Shown: positions 1-8,134 of the stretch, in pieces
How the letters are laid out: each line of letters begins with the position of its first letter
Numbering within the stretch: position 1 is the stretch's first letter
From: DYTH01 sp964552725
GTDB taxonomy: Bacteria > Desulfobacterota > Syntrophia > Syntrophales > UBA5619
DNA: 24,518 nucleotides
NCBI GenBank assembly: GCA_964552725.1
Contig: CAZKHU010000037.1
Location: 1 to 24,518 of the forward strand
Direction of reading: 5' to 3'
Notes under the pieces: generated by a model
Database searches by the model: none
Told to the model about the DNA's origin: nothing
Seen by the model: only the letters and a program-made list of their open reading frames with translations
Position numbers and translations under genes: made by a program

Positions 1-321
1 TAGCGGAACCAATTGACTTTGTCAACTATTTACCCATATTTTTGTCGCAGACCCTTATTGAACAATCCTCTTGACAGATAAATTTTATTTTCATATATCC
101 CTGCCGTAAAAAGCGCCCCCCTCAATCAATAATTAAGAGAAATGCCTTAACTCCAGATGGAACCGGTAATGGGCTTTGAGCTATCAGAGTTTATCAAATG
201 CTGCCGTTTTCTGATCATTGAGGAGTGGGCGGACAGGCGGCAAGATCTTTACCGCCGTGATTTTATAAGAGGCAAGAGGCAAACTGGAACAGAGAGGAAA
301 AACCTTAAAGGAGGGATGGTC
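1..321. other. Upstream region of the liv operon (no gene)
   Basis: No gene is supported here. The stretch holds a small palindrome (TTGAC-TTT-GTCAA at 13-25), a sigma70-like promoter at 71-99 and a leader of about 215 nt before the first liv gene. The reading frame of the binding protein stays open upstream to an ATG at 157, but that extension (55 residues) is polar, has no signal-peptide character and lacks a Shine-Dalgarno sequence. I therefore treat it as untranslated leader. Confidence 0.6.
71..99 (+). promoter_or_regulatory. Sigma70-like promoter of the liv/acyl-CoA synthetase operon
   Basis: A perfect -35 box TTGACA lies at 71-76. A 17-nt AT-rich spacer follows, then a -10-like TATATC at 94-99 (4 of 6 consensus). 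It sits about 220 nt upstream of the first start codon, and nothing comparable is seen closer. Confidence 0.55.
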
Positions 322-1578
322 ATGAAGAAAAAATTGTCGCACTTGTTAATGGTTGTACTGGTTGTATTTTGCATGCCGTTTACATCTTTTGCCCAGGGGA
401 AGCCCATTGTCATAGGCGCGCCGCTGGCGACTGCCTTTTTGTATGGATGGGATGCGGAACGGGGGATCAAGCTCGCCGTTGATGAAATCAATGCGGCCGG
501 CGGCGTGAATGTCGCGGGGCAGAAAAGACCTTTCAAGGTAGAGGTGATTGACACCAGGGATCTGGAACCGAGCGTTCCTGTCGCGGATGCCCTGCTGGCA
601 ATGGAGAAACTGATCCTTGACAAGAAGGCGGATTTCATTGTCGGCGGTCCCGTGCGCTCTGAGGCTGCCCTTGCGGCCATGGATCTCCTCAGCAAGTACA
701 AGAAGGTGAGCATTCTTACAACCGGAGTCCTTACCCCTGCGTACAGTGCAAGGGTGGCGGAAAATTACGGCAAGTACAAATACTGCTTCCGTAATTCGAG
801 TCATGTGCCGGTCATGATGGGCGACTTCATGGCCATCTTGAATGATCTTCAACAGAAACATGGATTCAATAAAGCCTCCATCATGGTGCAGGATGTGGCG
901 CACGCAAGAGCCGGCGGGGCATACATGCAGAAAGCCCTTGCCGAAAAAAAGTGGGAAGTAGAGATGAAAATCTATCCTACAGGAACCACCGACTATTCCG
1001 TGGGACTGATCGACTCCGGCAAGAAGGGCGCCCAGGTGCTTTTTCTCTGGATGGATATGCCGGAAAGCGCCGCGCTGCTTCAACAATGGAGCAATATGAA
1101 GCTGAAATCCCTGCCGATGGGCTTCATGAATGCTGCGGAGCAGCCGGGTTTCTGGAAGGCAACCGGCGGCAAGGGCGAATTTATGATTGTTAACCTCGTC
1201 AACGGCGGCAATGCCCCGGCCAATATTACCCCCTGGACCATGAAATTTGTCAATGCCTACTCGAAAAAATGGGGACTGGAACCGGAGGGCTATGGAACGT
1301 CATCGAGCTACATGGCCGTTTACCAGTTAAAAGACGCCATCGAGAAGGCCAAAACCACCGATTCGGACGCCGTTGTTACAGCCCTGGAAAACCAGGACCT
1401 GATGGGGGTTTACGGGCGAATGAGATTTGACAAGAAAACCCATCAGATAATCCCCTCCTGGGATCCCAAGGAGGGAGCTGTTACCGGCATTATTCAGTGG
1501 CAGGCCGGAAAGCGCGTGCAGATTTTCCCGCCCAAGGCGGCCGAAGGGAAAATCATGTTTCCGCCCTGGATGAAATAA
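322..1578 (+). CDS. ABC transporter substrate-binding protein, branched-chain amino acid type
   Basis: This is the periplasmic solute receptor (type I periplasmic-binding fold, Peripla_BP_6) of a Liv-type ABC importer, 418 aa. The start at 322 is chosen because AAAGGAGGG lies about 7 nt before it and a classical Sec signal follows: MKKK, a hydrophobic stretch to about residue 20, and a likely cleavage after the Ala of FAQG near residue 24. The signal cysteine is preceded by Phe, so it is not a lipobox. The mature protein begins KPIVIGAPLA and continues with the family's RGIKLAVDEINAAGG segment. It heads an operon with two permeases, two ATPases and an acyl-CoA synthetase. The ligand cannot be read from sequence. 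The synthetase suggests an organic acid rather than an amino acid, which is inference. Confidence 0.9.
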   Translation: MKKKLSHLLMVVLVVFCMPFTSFAQGKPIVIGAPLATAFLYGWDAERGIKLAVDEINAAGGVNVAGQKRPFKVEVIDTRDLEPSVPVADALLAMEKLILDKKADFIVGGPVRSEAALAAMDLLSKYKKVSILTTGVLTPAYSARVAENYGKYKYCFRNSSHVPVMMGDFMAILNDLQQKHGFNKASIMVQDVAHARAGGAYMQKALAEKKWEVEMKIYPTGTTDYSVGLIDSGKKGAQVLFLWMDMPESAALLQQWSNMKLKSLPMGFMNAAEQPGFWKATGGKGEFMIVNLVNGGNAPANITPWTMKFVNAYSKKWGLEPEGYGTSSSYMAVYQLKDAIEKAKTTDSDAVVTALENQDLMGVYGRMRFDKKTHQIIPSWDPKEGAVTGIIQWQAGKRVQIFPPKAAEGKIMFPPWMK

Positions 1579-1599
1579 CTGAAGAGAATAGAGGCTGAC

Positions 1600-2469
1600 G
1601 TGGAAATAATTGTTTATGGAGTTATAAACAGTGTGATTCTCTCCTTGACGGCTCTGGGGTTTACCCTGGTGTACAGCATTGCCAGGATGCCCAATTTTGC
1701 GCACGGAGCCCTCTACATCACAACGGGATATCTGGCCTGGCTCTTTATGAACAAGTTCGGGTCGCTCCCTTATCCGGTGGCGATTGTGCTTGCCATCGGC
1801 ATTACTGCCGCGATCGGGGCCTTTATGTACAGGTTTATCCTGATACGGATACGGGGGATGGAGATATCCGAGATTATCGCCACGTATGCGATAGGTCTGG
1901 CAATTCTTGAAGGACTGAGGTGGGGAGGGTTGAGAGGAATGACTTTCACCCTTCCCCCTTTTATCGCCGGTTCCATGAATATTTTCGGGGTGAGCGTCGA
2001 TTACCAGCGACTGCTTATTGTTGCGGTGGGCATTATTGTCTTCGCTGCCCTCTATCTTTTTACACATTTCAACAGGGTGGGGCTGGCCTTGCGGGGGATA
2101 GCCCAGGACGAAAGGGCAGCCATGATGCTCGGCATTGATTCGGATATGACGGCAATTATCTCGCTGGCATTAGGGTCGGGCTTGGCCGGTCTTGCGGCAG
2201 TAATGCTTCTGCCTCTGGGAAACATAATCGTGGAGGTCGGCTACAGTGTCCTGATTTTTGCCATTGCCGTGAGCGTAATTGGGGGTTTGGGAAGCTGGGG
2301 CGGGACAATTCTCGCGTCCTTCATCATCGGTTTTGCGCAAATCCTTACGGAAGCCTTTCTCTCGTCGCAATACCAGATGGTAGTCGCCCTCTTGGCGATT
2401 ATTATCACTTTGCTCATAAAGCCATCCGGGATATTCGGTAAGCAGAAAGAGCTCGAAGAAAGGGTCTAA
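1600..2469 (+). CDS. livH: Branched-chain-type ABC transporter permease LivH
   Basis: Inner-membrane permease of the Liv importer, 289 aa, the usual LivH length, with about eight hydrophobic segments throughout. The family motif near the N-terminus is present as NFAHGALYITTGYLAW, and the cytoplasmic loop reads ALRGIAQDERAAMMLGID, where the ATPase couples. The start is GTG at 1600, with GAGG at 1591-1594 as ribosome binding site; no closer ATG fits the family N-terminus. It follows the binding protein after 21 nt and precedes livM by 3 nt, so it is translated from the same message. Confidence 0.93.
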   Translation: MEIIVYGVINSVILSLTALGFTLVYSIARMPNFAHGALYITTGYLAWLFMNKFGSLPYPVAIVLAIGITAAIGAFMYRFILIRIRGMEISEIIATYAIGLAILEGLRWGGLRGMTFTLPPFIAGSMNIFGVSVDYQRLLIVAVGIIVFAALYLFTHFNRVGLALRGIAQDERAAMMLGIDSDMTAIISLALGSGLAGLAAVMLLPLGNIIVEVGYSVLIFAIAVSVIGGLGSWGGTILASFIIGFAQILTEAFLSSQYQMVVALLAIIITLLIKPSGIFGKQKELEERV

Positions 2470-2472
2470 GTT

Positions 2473-3483
2473 ATGGAGATGATGCGGAAGGAAAGGATTG
2501 ACAGAGGCGTCCGGGTTAGAACCGCGGGGCTCTATGCGATCTCAACGTGGCGGGAAATGCTCTACCTGATAGGGCCTCCGCTCTTTTTAATAATCGGGAT
2601 GATAATCCTTCCCATCGTCCTTGAGTTTGCCCCCTATTGGAAAAGGGTCATCAATATCGTGTGCGTTTATGCGCTGCTCGCCCTTGCTTTTGATTTCCTT
2701 GCCAATTTTGTGGGTCTGGTTTGTCTGGGCGGCGCCTTTTTTGTGGGTGTCGGCGGATATCTTTCAGCCATTTTCAATGTTTATCTCCATTTTCCGGTTT
2801 ATCTTTCCATCCCGCTCGCGACGATCTGCGGGGCGGCCCTTTCCACGCTGCTGCTGATGCCGGCCCTGCCGTTGCGCGGGGTTTACTTTGCAATTGTGAC
2901 GCTCATGTATCCGCTGCTCGCGACCAGGGTGATCGAGGCATTGAACATCCTGGGCGGGACGAATGGCATTATCGGTCTCGACAGCCTCCCCAATGAGTAT
3001 GTTGAGCACTACCTGATTATCATCGCCACGCTGATCTTCCTCTACGGACTGAGGCGCTTTGTCAATCAGGACATGGGCCTTGTCATCAGGGGGGTCAAGG
3101 ATAATGATCAGGCGGTGCGGGCATCGGGTATCAGCGTTACCCGGATGAAGGCCTTCGCCGTATTTGTGGCATCCTTCATGGGTTGTTTTGGCGGGGCGTA
3201 CATATCGCACATGTACTCATGGGCGGGCACTTCCCTTTTTGCCCTCGACTTTTCGATTATCCCGATTGCCTCGGTGGTGATCGGCGGCGGAGGCACCCTG
3301 CTAGGCGCAGTTGTCGGCAGCTTCATTCTGGTGCCGGTATCAGAACTGCTGCGTAATTTCGGTACCTTCAGGATAGTCATCTATTGTGTAATCCTCACCG
3401 GTTTTATAGTTTTCAAGAGTGAGGGAATAATGGTTTACGTCATGAGAAAATACCACCAGTTCGAAAGGTGGGTAAAGGTATGA
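2473..3483 (+). CDS. livM: Branched-chain-type ABC transporter permease LivM
   Basis: Second membrane permease, 336 aa, pairing with LivH to form the translocation channel. It has a long basic N-terminus, then many hydrophobic segments. The family motif around residues 78-95 is recognisable (GLVCLGGAFFVGVGGY), although the common LGHAAFFG form is altered, with Gly in place of His. A GTNGIIGLDSLP segment and the coupling loop RGVKDNDQAVRASGI match LivM proteins. The ATG at 2473 is 3 nt after livH; another ATG two codons later is possible. Its stop overlaps the livG start (ATGA), a sign of translational coupling. Confidence 0.92.
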   Translation: MEMMRKERIDRGVRVRTAGLYAISTWREMLYLIGPPLFLIIGMIILPIVLEFAPYWKRVINIVCVYALLALAFDFLANFVGLVCLGGAFFVGVGGYLSAIFNVYLHFPVYLSIPLATICGAALSTLLLMPALPLRGVYFAIVTLMYPLLATRVIEALNILGGTNGIIGLDSLPNEYVEHYLIIIATLIFLYGLRRFVNQDMGLVIRGVKDNDQAVRASGISVTRMKAFAVFVASFMGCFGGAYISHMYSWAGTSLFALDFSIIPIASVVIGGGGTLLGAVVGSFILVPVSELLRNFGTFRIVIYCVILTGFIVFKSEGIMVYVMRKYHQFERWVKV

Positions 3484-4247
3484 GCGACGAAATAATCCTC
3501 GCTGTTCAGGGCATAAGCAAGACCTTCGGCGGTCTGAAGGCGCTCGTGGATGTGGGCTTTGAGATTAAACGGGGTGAGGTTTACGGCATTATCGGGCCGA
3601 ACGGTTCGGGAAAAACCACCCTGATCAACTGCATCACCGGTTTTATCAAACCCGATGCCGGGCGGGTATTGTTCAAGGGGAAAAATATTACCGGATGGGC
3701 GCCCCACAAGATCGCCCATATCGGCGTCAGCCGGACGTTTCAGATCATGCGGCCCTATTACAGCCTCCCGGCCTACAAGAACCTGATCATTCCCCTCTGG
3801 TCGCCCCGGGCAAAGACCGTGGGCGGATGGCGGGGCGGCGGCAAGCATGGCGACCGGGATACAGTGGCGATAGATATCCTCGAAGAAATCGGTTTCGAGA
3901 GGGATTCGCGGGTTCCTTACAAAATCGCCTCCACGTTGCCTACCGGGTATCAAAAGCGGCTGGAGTTGGCGCGGTGCATTGCGATGCGGCCGGAGATCAT
4001 TTTCTGCGATGAGGTGTTTTCCGGATTGAGCATGAGCGAAATCGCCGGCATGCTCCCCCTGATCGAAAAAATGAAGGAAGAGGGAATTACCCTGATCATG
4101 GTTGAGCACCGGCTCCGGGAGTTGTTCCGGGTGGCCGACCGGGTCATGGCCTTGAACTTCGGGGAAAAGATTGCGGAAGGCGAATCGAGCGTTGTTATCG
4201 AAAACAAGAAGGTGAAAGAGGCCTATCTTGGAAAAGAAGAGGTATAG
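3480..4247 (+). CDS. livG: ABC transporter ATP-binding protein LivG
   Basis: First of the two ATPases of the Liv importer, 255 aa. The Walker A motif GPNGSGKT is at residues 39-46, the LivG-type signature is LPTGYQKRLELARC, the Walker B region is IIFCDEVFSGLS, and the switch His sits in MVEHRLREL. The catalytic Glu is retained, but the usual Pro after Asp-Glu is Val. The ATG at 3480 overlaps the livM stop and has AAAGGT/GGTGGG upstream. An in-frame GTG at 3468 is less likely. Cytoplasmic, bound to LivH/LivM. Confidence 0.93.
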   Translation: MSDEIILAVQGISKTFGGLKALVDVGFEIKRGEVYGIIGPNGSGKTTLINCITGFIKPDAGRVLFKGKNITGWAPHKIAHIGVSRTFQIMRPYYSLPAYKNLIIPLWSPRAKTVGGWRGGGKHGDRDTVAIDILEEIGFERDSRVPYKIASTLPTGYQKRLELARCIAMRPEIIFCDEVFSGLSMSEIAGMLPLIEKMKEEGITLIMVEHRLRELFRVADRVMALNFGEKIAEGESSVVIENKKVKEAYLGKEEV

Positions 4248-4253
4248 CGGACT

Positions 4254-5000
4254 ATGCTTGAAGCACGCGGGATGATGATCTTTTATGAAAACATGATTGC
4301 GCTGAATAACGTCAGCATCGATGCGCCGGACGGCAAGATCATCGGCATCTTCGGCTCGAACAGCGCCGGTAAAAGCGCGCTGATGTATTTCCTCTCCGGG
4401 ATAATTCTCGATATCAAGAAGAAAGAGGAAATGCGCGGCGGCGAGCGCATCTCGGTATATGGGACATTAACCCTGAACGGGGAGGATGTCACCAATCTCA
4501 AGCCGCACCTGCGGGCAAAAAAAGGGATAATATTGTGTCCGGAGAGAAGGAGAATATTCCCGGAAAGTTCCGTCCTGGAAAATCTGAAGATCGGCGCTTA
4601 TCTTTCAAAAAAGCAGGATACGAAAGACAATCTTGAATATGTGCTGAACCTTTTCCCCCGTCTCAAGGATCATCTCAAAAGGCAGGGGGGGTTTTTAAGC
4701 GGCGGGGAGCAGCAGATGCTGGCCATCGGCAGGGCGCTGATGGCAAATCCCACGGTCCTGCTCCTCGATGAGCCCCTTTTGGGGCTGAGTCCGGCTTATA
4801 TGGATATCGTCATCAGCGGCACGAAGGCGATCCGGGATACAAAGGGCATCACCATTATCATTACCGAACAATACGCCCGTCCGGTCATACCCATTATCGA
4901 CAATGGGTATATTCTCGAGAACGGCTCCAGTGTGCTGCAAGGCACAGGCGCGGAACTTCTCGATAATCCGGATGTAAAGTCAGCCTATTTTGGTGTTTGA
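4254..5000 (+). CDS. livF: ABC transporter ATP-binding protein LivF
   Basis: Second ATPase, 248 aa. The Walker A motif at residues 34-41 reads GSNSAGKS, where LivF proteins normally have GxNGAGKT; it still satisfies GxxxxGK[ST]. The signature FLSGGEQQMLAIGRAL and Walker B VLLLDEPLLGLSP are standard. The switch position is Gln (IITEQYA), as is usual in LivF. An insertion rich in Lys and Glu near residues 54-68 separates the first strands. It starts 6 nt after livG. Confidence 0.93.
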   Translation: MLEARGMMIFYENMIALNNVSIDAPDGKIIGIFGSNSAGKSALMYFLSGIILDIKKKEEMRGGERISVYGTLTLNGEDVTNLKPHLRAKKGIILCPERRRIFPESSVLENLKIGAYLSKKQDTKDNLEYVLNLFPRLKDHLKRQGGFLSGGEQQMLAIGRALMANPTVLLLDEPLLGLSPAYMDIVISGTKAIRDTKGITIIITEQYARPVIPIIDNGYILENGSSVLQGTGAELLDNPDVKSAYFGV

Positions 5001-5011
5001 GGGAAAAATCC

Positions 5012-6682
5012 ATGGATAATTTTGAAACCCAGTTAGCCTTCTCGCGTTTTTACGAAATCTGCCGGAAGCATCCGGGGAATACAGCCCTGATATATCTGGG
5101 GAGACGGTTTTCGTATGCTTTGCTGGAGAAAATGGTTGACAAATTTGCCGCCGGCCTTTCCGCCCTCGGGATCAAAAAAGGCGACAAGGTGATGCTTTAT
5201 CTGTCGAATTGTCCCCAATGGATAATCGCAAACTATGCAATAAACAAGATCGGGGCGGCCACTGTCCCCGTTTCCCCGATTTATACCGCCTTCGAAATCA
5301 AATACATGATGCTTGACGCGGGAATAGAATCCGTCATCTGCCTGGATACCAACTTCGGCTACGTGAAAGAGGTAATGGAAGGGGCCGGGCTTAAGCGCGT
5401 CATCGTTACGAATCTTGTCGATCTTGTCCCCTGGTGGAAGAAAATGGTCGGCCATCTGTTAGACAAAATTCCGATGGGCGCCGTGGAAAAAGGGGAAAAC
5501 ATTTATTTCTTTAACGACCTCATGAAGAAAGACTGGCCAAAACCGCCGGAATTCGCCATCGATCCGATGAAAGACCTTTCGTATATCATGTACACAGGCG
5601 GCACGACGGGATTCCCGAAGGGGGTTCTGGGTAACCATAGCGGCGAGGTTTCGTACATAAATGATATTATGGAGGACGTGGCAGGAGGTTTCATAGAGGA
5701 AGGCACAGACGTGGTGCTGATGGTAAACCCCCTTTTTCATATCATGGCCAAGGGGTTTGCGATGGCTTTCGGCTTGAACTTCGGCAACACGGTTGTATTG
5801 ATGCCCCTGCCCGAGGTTGATTCGATACTGTCGGCCATCGAGCATTACAAGGTGCGCTGCATGCTGGGGGTGCCTGCCCTCTACCGGATGATCCTGGAAA
5901 ACGACAGGCTGGAACAATACGATTTAAGCTCATTGCGCTACTGCTACTGCGGCGGAGACGTCCTGCCCCTGGAAGTCTTCCGGACATGGCAGGAAAAATA
6001 CGGCGTTCCTTTGTACCAGGTCTACGGTTCAACCGAGATAGGACACGTAAGCTATAGTCCCTTGAACAAAGAGCCGTCCCCCACTACCATTGGCAAGACC
6101 CTGAAGACAAGAAAGTCGATTATTGTGGATCGGACGACACTTGCGCCTCTGCCCGCGGGGGAGTTGGGCGAATTGCTTGTAACTTCTTTGTATCCGATAA
6201 AGGAGTATTTGAACAAGCCGGAAGAGACAAAGTACTCCTATGTCGAGATAGACGGAGAAATCTACTATCGAACCGGAGATTATGTGAAGAGACATGAGTC
6301 CGGCGAACTGGAGTTTGTCGAAAGGACTGCGGATATCATCAAATACAAGGCTTACCGCGTTTCGGCCTCGGAGATCGAAGCGGCGCTTCAGGATCATCCG
6401 ACCGTGATGGGGGCATGCGTCGTCGGCGTGCCCGATCCGAAGGTGGGCGAGCGGATCAAGGCGATCGTGGTTTTGAAGGAAGACGCCAAGGGAATAGGGA
6501 GCGCCGAACTTATCGGCTGGTGCCATGAAAGGCTTGCCCCCTACAAGATTCCGCAATATATCGAGTTCCGGGATATGCTCCCCAAATCAAAAGTCGGCAA
6601 GCTGCTCCGGAGAGAAATCCGGGATGAAGAAAAGCGCAAGCTCGACAAGGAGAAAAAGCATACTGTCGCAACGGAACCATAA
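5012..6682 (+). CDS. AMP-forming acyl-CoA synthetase (ANL superfamily)
   Basis: Predicted to activate a carboxylic acid with ATP and CoA to an acyl-CoA, 556 aa. The ANL core motifs are all present: P-loop YTGGTTGFPKG (194-204), YGSTE (338-342), YRTGD (419-423), the hinge and C-terminal lid around RTADIIKYKAYRVSASEIEAAL, and the adenylation lysine K530 in PKSKVGK. The C-terminal tail is highly charged (KRKLDKEKKH). The ATG at 5012 has GAGGGA 7 nt upstream; a TTG at 4997 would overlap livF and is less likely. As the last gene of the liv operon, 11 nt after livF, it probably activates the imported substrate. Medium- or branched-chain fatty acids and aromatic acids are all possible. Confidence 0.92.
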   Translation: MDNFETQLAFSRFYEICRKHPGNTALIYLGRRFSYALLEKMVDKFAAGLSALGIKKGDKVMLYLSNCPQWIIANYAINKIGAATVPVSPIYTAFEIKYMMLDAGIESVICLDTNFGYVKEVMEGAGLKRVIVTNLVDLVPWWKKMVGHLLDKIPMGAVEKGENIYFFNDLMKKDWPKPPEFAIDPMKDLSYIMYTGGTTGFPKGVLGNHSGEVSYINDIMEDVAGGFIEEGTDVVLMVNPLFHIMAKGFAMAFGLNFGNTVVLMPLPEVDSILSAIEHYKVRCMLGVPALYRMILENDRLEQYDLSSLRYCYCGGDVLPLEVFRTWQEKYGVPLYQVYGSTEIGHVSYSPLNKEPSPTTIGKTLKTRKSIIVDRTTLAPLPAGELGELLVTSLYPIKEYLNKPEETKYSYVEIDGEIYYRTGDYVKRHESGELEFVERTADIIKYKAYRVSASEIEAALQDHPTVMGACVVGVPDPKVGERIKAIVVLKEDAKGIGSAELIGWCHERLAPYKIPQYIEFRDMLPKSKVGKLLRREIRDEEKRKLDKEKKHTVATEP

Positions 6683-6760
6683 AACTGCGATGGGAGCGGC
6701 CCTTCAATGGGCAGGCATTTCTGTGGATACTCCCCGGACGATTCATCCTTCCGGCAATGA

Positions 6761-6800
6761 AAGAAAAAGGCCCCGCGGGCCGATGCGCCTGCGGGGCCTT
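6761..6800 (-). terminator. Intrinsic terminator for metK, possibly bidirectional
   Basis: A 10-bp perfect stem (AAGGCCCCGC at 6767-6776, GCGGGGCCTT at 6791-6800) encloses a 14-nt loop. On the minus strand it runs into a U-rich tail (complement of the A-rich 6761-6768), so it ends metK well. On the plus strand the tail is poorer, but the hairpin also lies 84 nt past the acyl-CoA synthetase and may stop that operon too. Confidence 0.8.
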
Positions 6801-6823
6801 AATTTGTGCGGGAGAAGCTCAGG

Positions 6824-8005
6824 CTATTTGCCAAGCGCCTCTTTCTGCAATTTCTTTACCATATCGGTCTTTTCCCACGGATAATTATCCATGAAGAGTG
6901 TTTTCGGGATACGGCGGTAAGTTTCACTGTTCAGAAGATCAAAACGCCCGATCATCCCGGCCGGTGTGAGGTCAAACAGTTTGTTCACCAATTCCTCAAG
7001 TTTTCGGTCTCCCGTTTTAGCCGTCCCGAAGCTGTCAATGTAGATGGAAAAGGGTTTGGCGACGCCGATGGCATAGGAGAGCTGAACGGAGCATTTTGTG
7101 GCAAGCCCCGCGGCGACGATGTTTTTGGCGACATGACGGGCGCCGAAGGCGGCCGAGCAGTCCACCTTTTCCGGCGTCTTGTTGACCACCGCGCCTCCTC
7201 CGAGCTGGGCGCCCGGAAATCCGCCATACGCCTGGACGACAAGCTTCCGGCCGGTTATCCCGGAGTCCGCCGCGCTGCACGAGTTTATCGCCTGCCATTC
7301 GCCGGTGGGATTGAACATGAATTCAGTATTCTTGTCCACGTAACCTTGCAGGGCGTCAAAGGCGAGCTTGCGGGCCTTCTTTTCCACGACATCTTTTTTC
7401 CCTTTGACAAATCGATAGTCAATGGCATTCGACATCAGCACCTTGGCCAGACGCAGCGGTTTGCCCGTTTTGTCGTCGTATTCCACCGAGACCTGCCCCT
7501 TGCCGTCCGGGGCGAAGATGGGATCGCCGCAGTCTTCAAAGGCCCTCATCATTTTGGTGGCAAGGACATAAGGCAGCGGGAGCAGCTCCGGCGTTTCGTC
7601 ACAGGCAAATCCGTACATGATTCCCTGATCGCCTGCCCCGATTTCCTTGTATTTCCCGGAATCGGCGCGGGTTCCCATGTTGATGTCCGGAGACTGGGGG
7701 ATGATGGCGTTCAGAACGCCGATCGAATTGCCGTTCAGGCCGACGGCGATATCGTTGTATCCGATGCTGAGAACCGTTTCCCGAACGATCTTGTCAAGGT
7801 CAATCCAGGCCCTGGTGTTGACTTCGCCGCCAACCACGCAGAGACCTTTTCCGAGGAAGACCTCGATGCCGCAGTGGGGCATATTGTTGATGTCCATACC
7901 CAGCTTTTTCTCCTGGTCAAGGATGGTGGCGATGACGTGCGCGGCAATCGTGTCCGCAACGATATCCGGATGTCCGATCTTGATGCTTTCCGATGTGATC
8001 TGCAT
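6824..8005 (-). CDS. metK: S-adenosylmethionine synthetase (divergent MetK)
   Basis: Forms SAM from methionine and ATP in the cytoplasm, 393 aa. Aligned by eye to bacterial MetK, the expected active-site residues are kept: H12 and D14 of GHPD, E48, D126 in GAGDQG, D167 and K169, D247, R253-K254 in TGRK, K276, K280 and D282. Two strongly conserved positions differ: GHPDK has become GHPDI (I15), and DRSA has become DCSA (C283). The ATG at 8003-8005 has AAAAGGAG 5 nt upstream. The gene is monocistronic, between a terminator and a leader that looks like a SAM-sensing riboswitch, which supports the assignment. Divergence is clear, but nothing suggests loss of function. Confidence 0.93.
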   Translation of the reverse strand: MQITSESIKIGHPDIVADTIAAHVIATILDQEKKLGMDINNMPHCGIEVFLGKGLCVVGGEVNTRAWIDLDKIVRETVLSIGYNDIAVGLNGNSIGVLNAIIPQSPDINMGTRADSGKYKEIGAGDQGIMYGFACDETPELLPLPYVLATKMMRAFEDCGDPIFAPDGKGQVSVEYDDKTGKPLRLAKVLMSNAIDYRFVKGKKDVVEKKARKLAFDALQGYVDKNTEFMFNPTGEWQAINSCSAADSGITGRKLVVQAYGGFPGAQLGGGAVVNKTPEKVDCSAAFGARHVAKNIVAAGLATKCSVQLSYAIGVAKPFSIYIDSFGTAKTGDRKLEELVNKLFDLTPAGMIGRFDLLNSETYRRIPKTLFMDNYPWEKTDMVKKLQKEALGK

Positions 8006-8037
8006 TTTTTCTCCTTTTCAAGTGTAGTTTTCCCAAA

Positions 8038-8065
8038 ACAAAAAACCCGCGCCAGAGCGCGGGTT
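8038..8065 (-). terminator. Leader terminator between riboswitch and metK
   Basis: A 9-bp stem (8044-8052 with 8057-8065, core CCCGCGC/GCGCGGG) with a CAGA/UCUG tetraloop is followed on the minus strand by six U residues and a further U-rich run. It lies in the 5' leader, only about 35 nt before the metK start, so it cannot be the end of a gene. It is best read as the expression platform of the upstream aptamer. Confidence 0.8.
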
Positions 8066-8073
8066 ATAATTCA

Positions 8074-8125
8074 CATGCACTTTAGCACATTTATATAGCG
8101 GAGCAATTGACATAAATTCCCGCTG
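8074..8125 (-). ncRNA. SAM-II-like riboswitch aptamer upstream of metK
   Basis: On the minus strand the leader folds as a compact pseudoknot matching my memory of the SAM-II (metA/SAM_alpha) consensus. P1 is AGCGG (8120-8124) with CCGCU (8097-8101). The loop holds AAUUUA (8113-8118) and UUGC (8103-8106). After P1 come AUAAAU (8089-8094) and GCUAAA (8081-8086). The pseudoknot can close with AUGU of the loop pairing GCAU (8075-8078), and UUGC pairing GC-U-AA. Gene context (metK) fits a SAM sensor. SAM-V shares this core and is the alternative. The P1 5' strand GCGGG can instead pair with CCCGC of the terminator, giving a simple OFF switch. Motifs and pairings are seen; ligand and mechanism are inferred. 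Confidence 0.72.
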
Positions 8126-8134
8126 TCGGCCGGT

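Noticed and set aside
6806..8098. A 430-codon open frame on the plus strand
   Set aside because: It is antisense to metK and runs through the metK leader. MetK is certain from its motifs, and this translation has no recognisable features.
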